Shown here piece by piece: positions 22,899 to 34,246 of a DNA stretch of 64,000 nucleotides. A model generated the notes under the pieces. It worked only from the letters and a program-made list of their open reading frames with translations, did no database searches and was not told where the DNA came from. The translations under genes were made by a program, and so were the position numbers. This DNA is from Ustulina deusta (Eukaryota; Ascomycota; Sordariomycetes; Xylariales; Xylariaceae), in assembly GCA_023159155.1 (NCBI GenBank), contig JAJNNX010000006.1:992001-1056000 (forward strand), read 5' to 3'. The stretch's first letter is position 1. Each line of letters starts with the position of its first letter.

Positions 22899-25059
22899 AT
22901 GGGTCTGCGCATAACATCATGGAATGGTAGGCTTTCCTTCTCTTGGCACTCACACATGTAACTGACGAGATCTGCAGTGAATGGCATTCGGTATGTCTTC
23001 ACGGCTGCTAGGAGCTGTGGCTGGTGCTGACCCTGCTGCGAGGAACCCATTCGGCTACCAACCATGGAGGGAGAAAAAGACGTTTGAAGTGAGAACCGAA
23101 TGCTTTTGTGTCGCGGCATATCGGCCTGCCTCTCCCTGCTAACTCTGCCCACAGGCCATGTTCGACATCTTGGAGGCAGACATAGTTGTCATGCAAGAAA
23201 CTAAGATACAGCGCAAAGATCTTCAGGATGATATGGTCTTGGTGCCTGGCTGGGATGTGTTCTTCAGCCTCCCGCGGCATAAGAAAGGTATATGGGAAGA
23301 TCTCGAACCCCCTTCCGCTTGACCCCCTCGCAGCTTACGTAAAGCATAGGTTATGCTGGTGTCGCCATTTACACTCGGAACTCAATATGTGCGCCCATCC
23401 GAGCAGAAGAGGGTATTGTTGGTGTACTATGCCCGCCAAATTCGAACACTCAATTCAGAGACTTGCCGGACGACCAACAGATCGGCGGCTATCCTCAACC
23501 CGGCCAGCTTCAGCTTAATGGAAATGTCGACGAGCTTACGCTTGACTCGGAGGGCCGCTGCGTGATACTGGAGTTTCCAGCTTTCGTCTTAATTGGCACA
23601 TACAGCCCAGCGACTCGGGACGAGTCCAGGGATGACTTCAGACTCGGCTATATGGAGGCATTGGATATACGGGTCCGCAACCTGGTGGCCATGGGCAAGC
23701 GCGTCATCGTGACCGGTGATCTCAATGTTGTCAGAGATATCAGAGATACAGCAAACCTCCCAGAACGCTTGAGGAAGGAGAGAATGACGATCGCCGACTT
23801 CCTTTCAGCGCCGTCTCGCCGTGTTTTCAATCAGCTTCTTTTTGAAGGAAACGTGATCGGGTCTAGGAATGAAGATAGGGAGAACTCGGTCCTATGGGAT
23901 CTCTGTCGGCTCTTCCATCCCACCCGAGAAGGCATGTTCACCTGTTGGGATACGAAGAAAAACAGTCGGCCGGGGAACTTCGGCAGCCGGATAGACTACG
24001 TCCTGTGTAGCGATGACATGAAAAGCTGGTTCATCGATTCAAACATTCAAGAAGGCTTAATGGGGTCCGATCACTGTCCAGTATTTGCCGTTCTTAACGA
24101 CACAGTCCAGATCGATGACGAGGAGGTCTTTATCAAGGATATCATGAATCCATCAGGGATGTTCAAAAACGGAGAAAGGTTAAGAGAATGGTCTACGAAA
24201 GACCTATTACCACTGTCGGCAAAACTGATACCGGAGTTTGACCGTCGCCGAAACATTAAGGATATGTTTTTCAAAAAGCCCGCCGCTACAAAGGTCATAC
24301 CGGCGTCTTCTCAAGAGCTTTCGATTAGCCGAGTCGGCGACATCCCAGAGAAGTTAGTAGCATCAGGGTCTACAAGCACAGTTGACTCGGAGCCTCCGCC
24401 TTCTACCGAACCGGCCCGTTCGCCTGCCAAGACCTCATCTGGAAGCCTCAAACGCACACCGTCCGTATCTAATTCTTCCAACAAGCCCCAGAAAAAAGCA
24501 AGAGCCGGACTAAGCAAAGAACCCTCTATGAAGGGACAGAGTAATTTGATGGGCTTCTTTAAACCCAAAGTTACAAACAATGATACTAAGAAATCAAAGG
24601 AGTCAACTCCACCCTCAACTGGTAGCCTCGATGGCACAGTGGAAACCGAACCCAGCTACACTCCGATCGGATCTGAGGCCCTGAAGACTGATATCAACGA
24701 ACCTAAGGGCGACTCAAGTTACAACGACGCTGAAAACGTATTTGATCCTATTGAAGCTAAGGAGTCGTGGTCGAAACTTTTAGGCGGGCGTGTTGTCCCT
24801 AAATGTGAGCATGGAGAGGATTGCATCAGTCTAGTGACGAAGAAGCCTGGGATGAACCGCGGTAAGTAGTTGGGTTTCATTATGCTTAACTTGGTTTTTC
24901 AATCTATGTCCTTCTTAACTCATGCAAGCTTTCACAGGAAGATCCTTCTATATCTGCCCACGACCGCTTGGGCCCTCTGGTGAAAAGGAGAAGGGAACGG
25001 AGTGGCGCTGCGGAACGTTCATTTGGAGCAGTGAATGGAAACCTTCTAACCCCAATTAG
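22899..25059 (+). CDS. APN2: AP endonuclease Apn2 (EEP nuclease with GRF zinc finger)
   Basis: Six exons, 22899-22926, 22978-22990, 23043-23088, 23155-23287, 23350-24861 and 24938-25059, join to 617 residues. The first exons encode MGLRITSWNVNGIR, the exonuclease-endonuclease-phosphatase opening. MQETKIQR, TGDLNVV and GSDHCPV supply catalytic Glu, Asp/Asn and the Asp-His pair. A PCNA-binding box (QSNLMGFF) lies in the disordered C-terminal third. The last exon completes a GRF-type zinc finger (CEHGEDC...PGMNRGRSFYICPRP...WRCGTFIW). Apn2 cuts abasic sites and trims 3' blocked ends in base-excision repair in the nucleus. Its 13-bp second exon is unusually small. Together with COX13 it marks the left border of the MAT idiomorph; MAT1-2-1 ends about 2.6 kb downstream. 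Confidence 0.95.
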
Positions 25060-27667
25060 TTGAAGGCCCATGACAGTCATAAAACCTATCGGGGGTATTT
25101 GCTAGTCATAATAGCAGGCATCATACTGTTAGGATGCACGCACACGCGCCCGAGTTACATAGACCGTGCTTATTAATACTATTCCGGTCAGCTGGAACTG
25201 AGCAAACGGAAACGATGATTTGTATTTAACCATCTCACATAGAGTTTATACATCAGTTTCGTGCTGGACATTAGCTCACAAGTATTTCGCCCTCAAGCTT
25301 GTAGGTAAATCGCCAGTTTTCCCCCCACATGGGCAATCGGACCCTCATTGCTTCGTTTTACGCGCTTTATGCGCTTGATAGTGATTCCATTTGATTGATA
25401 TTGACTTCCGTATTTGTTCAGAAAAGGGTGCCACTTGGGGCGGGTTCTCTGTTTGCGACTGAAGTGAGCATATCTTTCAAACGATAGATAGTAAGGGGTT
25501 CAACTTCATCTGTCCCTATAGAGGTGGGACTAGCGATACACTTCCACGCATAAAACTCGATGGTGATAATAAGCATCTGGGCTGGTCAAACAGAACACGA
25601 TACATTTTGGCGAATAAAATAACTAGATAGCTAGTGAATGCCTGAACCAGGGTAGCGAAGGTATTAACTAGCATGATGGTCCAAAGACTTGGTGACTATG
25701 CAGGACGACCTCATTACTCGTCCCAGCCTCAGCTATATTTCCCACATCCCTCGCACACTGCTCCACTGCTCACCAAAAATACTGTTGATGACACCTATGG
25801 GTGCACTTTGCAGTATACGGGGGTCTTTTGATTTGAAAAAGTAACTGAGACTATAGGTAGATAGGGTATTCGAGCTTGGACATTAATGAGGACGCTCAAA
25901 GCAGCTTCGAGCTTGAGAAAATTTAGTAACAGACTCACTCTCTACTAAGGAACACCCTCCGCCTATATACAGACTCCCCTTGGAGGATATTGTGATATTA
26001 CCTATCTAGAGGTATGAAGCTCAAGCTAGCATAAACAGATATAGGATTTATGTAACAAGCATGTATTACTTTATTTCGGTAAAAATTACCTGGAGCAGCC
26101 GATTGCATTATCGGCATAGCCAGTCAAAGAGGTAGAAATCGCGATCAAGGTTACAATTCACTATTGTCATCGGCATCAGCATTGTCATCATTCAGTAGCT
26201 ACTTAAAAAAAAAAATTCCAGTGTTGCAAGCCTAACCATCGCAGCATCCAGCATCTGGGTAGCATAGAATATGTCCTCTCCATACTCATGCAAACAATAT
26301 GTAAAGGTCAAAGCGAGGCTCACCCCTGTGGTGTCACGTGATCACACGGACATCCTCTCTTTCTGAGTAGTCCGCAAGTACTACAAAACCCGGTAGAGAC
26401 TTATTACCCAGCCTATACCCAAAAACAAAAGAAAATTGTTATTATGATGAATAAGACAACAGAATTCACACAAAAAGGAACAGGAGCATTAACCAAGTAC
26501 TTAGCTTTACCTAGCTTGCTGTCTAAAATAGACTTAACCTCTCTCACCCTGGGCGTAAAATGTATTACCAAAGAGCTTGATGGTGCAAAAATGAGTGTGA
26601 GCGTCAAGTTGCAATGCAGCCTGGTCCTAGAGGTCTTAGAGAACATTGCTTGTAAGTTCTAACATCATGAATTTGTTTTGTCAATGGACGCACAAAAGTT
26701 GAGCAGTGTTAGTTGTTAAAGCAAGACAAGAAGTTGGCAAATTGTATAGGAATCTCTTATGAAGTATTAATTGCAAGATAGGAGATGTGAAGCATTTATT
26801 AAGAATTGTTTTGTGTTAAATCTAGAAGATAGACTTGTACAAGAGATAAGAGAGGATAGAGGCATCACTTATTAGTAAACTATTAGTCTAGTAGAAAGTG
26901 TATATAAATTAATACTCCTTTATTAATAGTATTATAATTATACAAAGAAAAACCCCTAAGTAGCTAATATTTAAAGATGTAGTTTCTTTTATAATATAAA
27001 TATTTAACAAGCTGGATAGGTGAGCACAACACTACCCCCCATGCATGAAAACAAGTTCACTACTAATTCTAATTTCAATATTTCCTCCATTCATGTCTCC
27101 TTACCGCCTAACTTACAATGTATTATAATTACTGTCATAGAAATGAATGGTATTAATAGTGACCAGCCCCTGTATGCCAAGACTTGTTGTTCAATACACC
27201 ACCAATATAATTAATTGGTGGAAGAAAGTGTGGCTATGCATAGGGACAGAGTACCGCACCAACATTCACGTTGTACTCCACATTGATGTCTGATGTCTTA
27301 TAGCTCTAATTATATTCCTACAGTTTCCCTACGCCTATCAGAAGGCTGGTTGAGGCTGCGCAGGATACTTCACCTGAATGAAGAATCCATCAGTTTGCGC
27401 ACAAACAAGGTCCCCTGATCCAGCCTGATCAGAGTTTCGCAATGCCCCCCCGCCCCCCTTCTCTCTTCCAATCGAAAATCAAATCCCGGAACTCCAGACC
27501 CCTAGTCATAACAATGATTCATGTGGCACCATAGCCACGCAGAGAGATAATTACTCTGACACGTGATGGCCAGTCACCCGGCCATCGTCTGCTCGTCTCT
27601 CGTTTATCGTTGGTTCATCTCTCGTGTGTCGTCTCTTCATAAGCCAAGCAGCCCTCTCGTCCAAAGG
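25060..27667. other. Non-coding stretch between APN2 and MAT1-2-1
   Basis: About 2.6 kb with no recognisable gene. It is AT-rich at 26700-27230. A 72-codon plus-strand open frame at 26444-26662 and a 64-codon one at 27020-27214 have no domain I recognise and may be decayed repeat pieces. A CACGTG-centred palindrome lies near 26335-26341. The idiomorph edge should fall somewhere in this stretch, but comparison with a MAT1-1 strain would be needed to place it. Confidence 0.45.
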
Positions 27668-29199
27668 CTACTTTTTGGCCGTACGGCACTGAGACGCCTT
27701 ATTGACCCCATTCTTGACCCCATTCTTGCCTCCTCTCTTGCCTCCTTTCTTGCCCCCTTTCTTGTCCCCCCTCTTGCGAGGTTTATACTTCCAATTCGGA
27801 TACAGGCGCTTGTGCTCTGCATCAACGCGAACTGCCTCATCTCTCCAGGGCTGTTTCTCTTCAGCGGACATGGCCTTCCACTGAGCGCCGAGGATCTGAG
27901 CTAAGAGCATACAGAGTTAGTATAGTTGTCCAAACACTAATTAGGTCAGTTTCTGGCTTACAGATACGTGAATTGTGTATTCCCAGTACCGCCCGCTGCA
28001 CTTGATGACAATGGAAGCTTCGGTATATCATGAAGGCATTGGGAGGTCTGGGGATATACTCCTCCTCCTCCTCCTCCTCGCTCGAAGACTCGTCGTCAGG
28101 AGTCGATTGGGTGGTGGTACTATCTTCACTAGGACTCTTGCTTAGTTGGTCTGCTTGCGGAGTGGTACTCTCAGTGCTCTTTTGCTCTGGAGCTGGCTGA
28201 GAGGTAACGTGCTGAGCGTCAGTATAGGACTGCGTAGGGAGGGAAACAGGGTTGCTGTATGATGCCTGAACAGGCGCTGGTGAAATGTGCTGACTGTCAG
28301 TATAGGGCTGCGTAGGGAGGGGAACAGGGTTGTTGTATGATGCCTGAACAGGCGCTGGTGAAGAAACATCAGTGGGCCACACAGCTTGTGTGCCTTGGTC
28401 AAACGGCTCCGCGGTTGGATACTGCTGGACTGGCATTGGAGCCCATTCCTGGGTGTAATAAGCCGGATGCGAAAGAATAGCGATGTACATCGTATTAGGA
28501 ACCATTTGGGGCTGCTGCATAACTTCTTGGTGATAGTCCAGTTCGGGCTGCTGCATAAATTCCTGATGGTAGTACGGTTCAGGCTGCATGCCGTAGGCGG
28601 GATCGTATCCCTGATCAACCTGAAAGCTTGAGATTGGTGTCAGGGCGCGTAGTCGCTCTCCAGTCATACTAATCGTGAAATTCATTCCCAAAGATGCCGG
28701 ACTCGCCAGATAGATTCGGTCAGTGTTGGTGGTATCCGAGAAAAATTCGACACTGTTGTTCGTAATCACGCTATATGTTGAGAATTAGTTTTGATACACC
28801 CAAATACTTTACCAGAATAAGCGTTTGGTAGATTTTCTTCACGATCACTAGGTATGTAGCCATACCAACGGGCTAACAGCTTCATGTGCGATACACTATT
28901 GGCGATAAAGTAGGCAAAGGTTTGCAGGTGGTCAAGGGCAAGGTGGTGAACTGGTGGTATTGGTCATAGAGATTACAACGGGATTGAGACAGCAGGATGG
29001 AGCAGAAGATGTAGGCTGGGTGAAAAGGAAATTAAACTTGCCTCAACTGGTCTTTGAGGAATCTTTCTCCATCTTCACCTAGGAGGTTAAAATCACCAAC
29101 AGTGATCTCGATGATATTTGCGTGGCTGTCAAGTTGAGTGAGCACATCGGTCCAGAGGTCCTGTGCGAACCTCTGGCTGCGAGTGGAGGACGAAACCAT
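27668..29199 (-). CDS. MAT1-2-1: Mating-type regulator MAT1-2-1 (MATA_HMG box)
   Basis: The HMG box is split by an intron at 27961-27901 (GTAAGC...CTCTTAG) that interrupts a Ser codon, the position conserved in MAT1-2-1 genes. Before it reads YIPRPPNAFMIYRS...GIHNSRI, after it QILGAQWKAMSAEEKQPWRDEA...YPNWKYKPRKRG. The gene starts at the ATG at 29199 (MVSSSTRSQRFAQDLWTDVL, typical of the family N-terminus). A second exon around 28940-28805 encodes HLQTFAYFIANSV...LLARWYGY. The joins among the first three exons are not fixed: several donors are possible and the simplest do not close in frame. The product (about 450-480 residues) is long for the family. It has a duplicated 26-residue unit, an acidic run before the HMG box and a Gly/Lys-rich tail. 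MAT1-2-1 binds DNA in the nucleus and sets MAT1-2 identity and sexual development. Confidence 0.88.
28210..28365 (-). repeat. 78-bp tandem duplication inside MAT1-2-1
   Basis: Units 28210-28287 and 28288-28365 are nearly identical and in frame. Each encodes 26 residues of the form SPAPVQASYxNPVxLPTQxY followed by TDxQH. The few differences show the duplication is not brand new. A shorter Gln/Pro-rich repeat (YHQEFMQQPELD / YHQEVMQQPQ) precedes it. Confidence 0.9.
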
Positions 29200-31751
29200 T
29201 GTGTGTTTTGTACCGATATCAATAGAGTCGGGATCAATGGATGACAGACGGGAAAGGCTTCAGAAGTGACCGACAGCGTGTACTAAGGAGACGAGAACTA
29301 CTCGTAGGATACTTAGAAGTGGTGCTCAATGGTGTAGGGTGAGGAGGGAAATGTGGAAGTGGGAAGTTTTTGGTCCAATCTCCATGAAGTTGTGACTCCA
29401 GGAATATATTGTTAAGGAGAAGAAGAAGAAATTCAAATGGAGGAGTGATGGAGGATTGTGGAAGAGTCCCCCGCATTGCTGAAGGCGGTTGCTCCTCGGA
29501 ACAGGGGCCCGTATCCAGAGCCTTATTTCTATTGACTTCAGGGAGTACTTTGCCACATATTGCCGTCACTCCTCCACTGAACTTCATGCTGCCCATTGTA
29601 CTCAATGGGAATTTGATCAGTGTGAAGGAAAACGGCACAGTGTTAAGAATTTAAGGGTACCACTCGGCTAAAAATCACACAGTCATTCTGATCGTTGTCA
29701 CCACGTGGCGGTTATATTTTATTCTTGCTACGCCATTGTGATTCCTCTGGACAGCAGGTTTGTACCCTACCAATCCAACCACAGTATTCCAAGATAAACA
29801 ACATACTGAGCTTGCAGAAGAAAGTGATGTCAAGGTTGTAGATCTAGTAGCACAAGAGCTGGGGATAAGGATATATTGCCAAGATAATATGTTGACAGCA
29901 GCACAACCAACAATTGGCCTGGACTCTGTTAGCTGATTTTGGATGTACTTATATATCTGAGTGGCAGAATTGGATCTTCATAGTAGCTCGCGGTACCAAG
30001 TACTTTGTCACCTATGCCACTAGATAGCTGTAGCAACAAGTCAATAGGTACCTATCCATTTTCATTTTCTCACACCCAGTCTCTCCAGTGTTGGTGTTCG
30101 TATCATACATCACGCCCAGGCAAATGTGCCCCAGTCTTTGCAACTCAATTGTTATGCCATTGGACAATTTGTATTTGCTTAAGGGAAGCAGATGGATTTA
30201 TACACAAAGCAGTAAACCAAAATCTGATTGCATTTCATTAGCTTTAAGAAATTGGAGGACTTAGGTCACACCATTCAGTACTTTGTAGAGTGACATGGCC
30301 GGCCCTATTCCCTCCGGCGAGTGCCAGGGCTGGTATCGAGGCAAAGGCCATAATTGAAAATATGGCTGGAAGTAACGGTTTTGATCTTGTAGCTATCCAA
30401 TACAACATTGTATGCAATTATGATACCTGGGCTGCTAAGACTAAGGACAAAACATGTCACTCAACACCCAGTAGTGATACTTCGAAGCCCAGCATATGTA
30501 CTAGGTACAAATTTCAGAAATGTTTCTAGACTGTACCTCGAAATGCCTCCTCATCAAGTTCCTGTAAGCGATGTAGCTAAGGGAGCAAGGATGTTAACAT
30601 GTCTGCTATGGCTGGTACTGTGACGCCACACGCTAGGTCTGTCAGGTGTACTGTAAGTAGGTACCCAGGTATTGTTCGGCGGCTTTTACCTTGCCACATG
30701 GAGACTACAGTCCCATTGAATATGGCTAGGCGCTAAGACCACCAATGGAGTGAATGGCTGTGATGGCAGAATCACTACACCGCCCAGCCTAGGCTAACAC
30801 CGCGATGTACATTGTACCAAGAAGGTTCTCTCTTCAAGCAAGTATTGGCAGTGGTATTGCGGCTGTCGCGGATGTTGGGTTGCTTAAAAATAAGCATGAT
30901 TAGAACAGGAGAGGATGGCAAGACCTGCCATAAGGGGGTTCCATTGGTGGTCCTATTTTAACAATATATATGATGATTAATTAGTATTAACCCCAAGAAC
31001 AACATAGATAAAGGTCATGGTTTCACAATTGTGAGTTTTTGTCTATTTCATAATTGATGTGATCACCACTCTTTATTTGGTATAGGTCAACTAAGCAATA
31101 ATTGTGTGCACGGTCCTTGACACTACAAGAATGTTATGTTACAAAGCTATTTGTCTAAGTTGAATTTAGTTTACTTAACAGAGTCAACACACATATGCCA
31201 GATGGCTATTTCTAGAAATAAGGAGTACACTAAATATGATAGGAAAATTCCCTAGCCCCTGAGGGGCTAACTTGTTTAATTATACCTGAGGTTAGCATAG
31301 TAGAAGGGCGATTTAGCCTTCGGGATTTAAAGCATGGGGCAACTTATTGTCCTGGGAATAGCTGAGCATATGCAATGCCTTTTTCTGTATGAACACGCCC
31401 GAGTTCTGCCTTGGGGGCTCATAGAATACATCTGTCGGCGACACGATTTTGTTACCGTAGTACTGGTGAGGGTGCTATGATTCCCTGGCTATTAAATCAC
31501 CAAAGCTACCAACAGCTGAGTTGCTTCTTATTCTCTCTCTCCCTCTCTCCACCAGCGCATCACGTTGATCTTTGGTCCTTTCTAGTGTCCATTCCTCCCT
31601 GTATCTTCGATTCCCTTGATATGGTCTAATCCCACACTGGCCATATCTTTCCGAGTCAGACCACCGATTACTCTGCAACCCCCAAATGCCATTCTCTCTG
31701 TGCCTCTGAGGTATCATCCGTTCTCACGCGCCGGGACCTAAAATCGGTACA
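29200..31751. other. Non-coding stretch between MAT1-2-1 and the next gene
   Basis: About 2.5 kb between two divergent genes. I found no alpha box, no second HMG box and no other recognisable domain. Short open frames at 29409-29654, 30005-30241 and 30290-30529 lack support. The proximal parts should hold the promoters of both genes. Pyrimidine-rich tracts at 31525-31560 precede the plus-strand gene. Confidence 0.45.
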
Positions 31752-33742
31752 ATGGCAAGCTCGTTTGACGAAGCCTTGACGGAGTATGCCTCGTCGATCA
31801 TCGAGCAACTGGATCTCCAGGAAGATGACATCATCAAACTGATCGAGGTTTTGGAGGCCGACGAAAACTCACCTGAGGAGTCGGCCACAAGTAAGTCTGC
31901 CCGCCTGCGTTTTTGAAGGCACCGAGGAGTCATGTCACTGGGACGCCGACACCTGTACTTGCTGACGATATAGCAGACGTGGCTTTGTCGTTCGGCAAGC
32001 TCGTGGACATACTTTCGAGCCCGAAGAACCCGATGCCCGAGTATCTCACGAAAGACGAGAGTGCCCTAGCGGTGTATACCGACGAGCAGATGGACCTCAT
32101 CGTCGCGTTGATTCAAGCGCGATACTGGTTTGCCGAAGTCGACCGACTCTCGGAGTATTTCTGGCACTGGGGTCGGATTTTCTCCGTCCCGCGACAAGCG
32201 CATCGCGAAGCCAACGGCGTCGTAGTCCAGAATGTGGGTGCCGTGGCGCGCCTCGGGTCGCCGAACACGTGGGTCAATTTGCTCCCCAGAGGAGCCCTCG
32301 ATTGCGCCGGCCCGTGGTACGACGCACTGAAGAAGAAGTACTTCCCGCGCGGGATTGACGATGCGATCCCGGGTTTCATGAGACACTATGTTTCACTGCA
32401 AGATAGCTTGACCGCGCTGCGGGGTACCCTAATTGAGTTGAGGAAGAGATGGGTTCGAGTACAGCCATGGTGGCAGGGACAGACGCACGAAGCCTTGCAG
32501 CGCCTCTCCCGGGAATGCGACAGACTCACTCGCATGGAGCCGCTCCTCGCTAGGAATATCGATCTCGCCCGCAAGTGGTTTCGAGAAAGCGCGAACCGGC
32601 TGGAGCGTGCACAGTTGCCAGGTGACATCTTCGGGCTGCGGTACGGGAAATATGTCACGGTTAACTATTTTTCCGGCGAGGTCATGGAGAAAGTCCCAGT
32701 AGGTTATATATTATAGCCTGTGCTAACTGCAGAGAATGGAGTGCTAACGATAGAGTCGAGACCGATGAGGGAAAGCTGTTCTGGAAGATGACAGACGCCC
32801 GCTTTAATCCGATCCGGATGCGTCCAAATCGTCCTGGAAGCCCGTGGTGTGATTGGTTTGCCAACCAGAGAAGACCAGACTACAAAACATCCCTGATGGG
32901 AGACCATTTCCCAGAGTTGTCAGAGCCAAGAGACTCTGCGGACCAAAACTCGCCGGAGCCTATCAAGATTCTTCTCCCGCATGCTGTTCTGGACATCGCG
33001 CGGCATTTCGATACTATATTTGACTTTGAGAGGGGTAGACTTGCCACAATAGTAGGATGAAACCGCACCCCCTATCTCCCATTTTCTGACCAATATCCTC
33101 CGTTGGATGCATCGTTACTTCAGGACCATGGCTTACTAATCTCCATCCCAGGCTGGTGGGCAGCCTGAGGTAGAGCTGAGTAGTAAAGAGCACGAGGTAT
33201 GTCAAGTACTCGCCTGATTTTCATGTCGCCACCCTATGCTTCAGAGAGTGTCGAATAAGCACTGATTTTCCCCATAGCGACGAGCGAAGGCCATATCTAA
33301 AGCTACAGGTGAGCCGTATTGGCGTGTGCGTTGCTACGAGGTGCGTGCAATGTTGAGGCTACCCTCTTTTCTGATTGGATCTGCGCGGAAAACTATGACC
33401 ACATCTTGAAATTAGTATGAAGCTAACCAATCAATATTTATGGGCAGAATTACCAGGAGACCCATGAATTGGGATATGCACAGAACCCGGCTCTCGTACG
33501 TTCTACCCTCCGCTCGTACAACTTATCCAGCCCTCACAATTGGCAACGTCGAACTGACACGAAAGAAGAAATACCGCCCCATATATGACGGAGCAGGGAA
33601 TATCCGGCTAGATTACATGGACGCGATCTTACACGAGATCACATACGGGGTCCAGCCGGCTGACTATCGCTCGGTATTTGAGGTCATCGTCCTAGAGACT
33701 CCGTCTTCGACTTCATCATCGGATTCATCGCCGGATTCCTAG
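31752..33742 (+). CDS. Unidentified multi-exon gene beside MAT1-2-1 (possible MAT1-1-2-like)
   Basis: Exon 1 (31752-31890, begins MASSFDEALTEYASSII) joins a long exon (about 31974-32698) across a clean GTAAGT...TAG intron. Further coding blocks follow at about 32754-33051, 33152-33196, 33278-33308 and 33448-33742. Good donor and branch signals flank the fourth block. The splices near 32699-32753 and 33309-33456 do not close in frame as I read them, so the model is approximate or the gene is damaged. The product (about 480 residues) is Trp-rich and helical, with ALIQARYWFAEVDRLSEYFW, IFSVPRQAHREANG and GSPNTWVNLLP. It has no signal peptide or membrane helix and ends in a Ser-rich tail. I do not recognise the family with certainty. 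Position inside the MAT region and the His/Pro/Gly-containing core suggest the MAT1-1-2 (HPG/PPF-domain) family. Confidence 0.6.
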
Positions 33743-34246
33743 CTCCGAGGTGACAGCACCAGTAATGCTGGGTCATATGGTAAAGGCATGAAGCTGCCGA
33801 AGAAGTAGGGTGCGTGGTATCTGTGCAAAATCAAGGAGTTGGTGTCAGAAGGCTTGGTGTAGTAAGACGCCGTCCTAAGAAACATAGATGCAGTTCAATG
33901 ATTGGTATCATAAATGGAGTTGTAATGCTACATACTTGTGGAGGGCTCTGCCTCATTCATATTAAGTCCACCAATTATCGATCTGTGATAAACAAATAAA
34001 CACACAAGACCGATGACTAATCAAATGTGGACCAAACAGAGACAAGTATCCAAAGACACAAATTCCATTCGTTTACCATAGATTCCAGAACTCCTAGCAC
34101 CTTCCCTCCAGCTGTATCCATACAAACCGCTACGAAAATAGCAATGCCAACGGGCTACTCCGAGGCTCGTAGTTGGGCATTTTACTGACCTCTGTGGGGT
34201 CCGACCTGCCCAAAAGAACTCCCAGTATGCATAAATATTAGTGATC
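33743..34246. other. Convergent 3' region before TEX2
   Basis: This 504-bp stretch lies between the stops of the plus-strand MAT-linked gene and the minus-strand TEX2-like gene. I see only presumed 3' untranslated sequence. Confidence 0.4.

Noticed and set aside
26444..26662. A 72-codon open frame between APN2 and MAT1-2-1 as an extra MAT gene
   Set aside because: No HMG, alpha-box or other mating-type signature and AT-rich surroundings; could be a repeat fragment.
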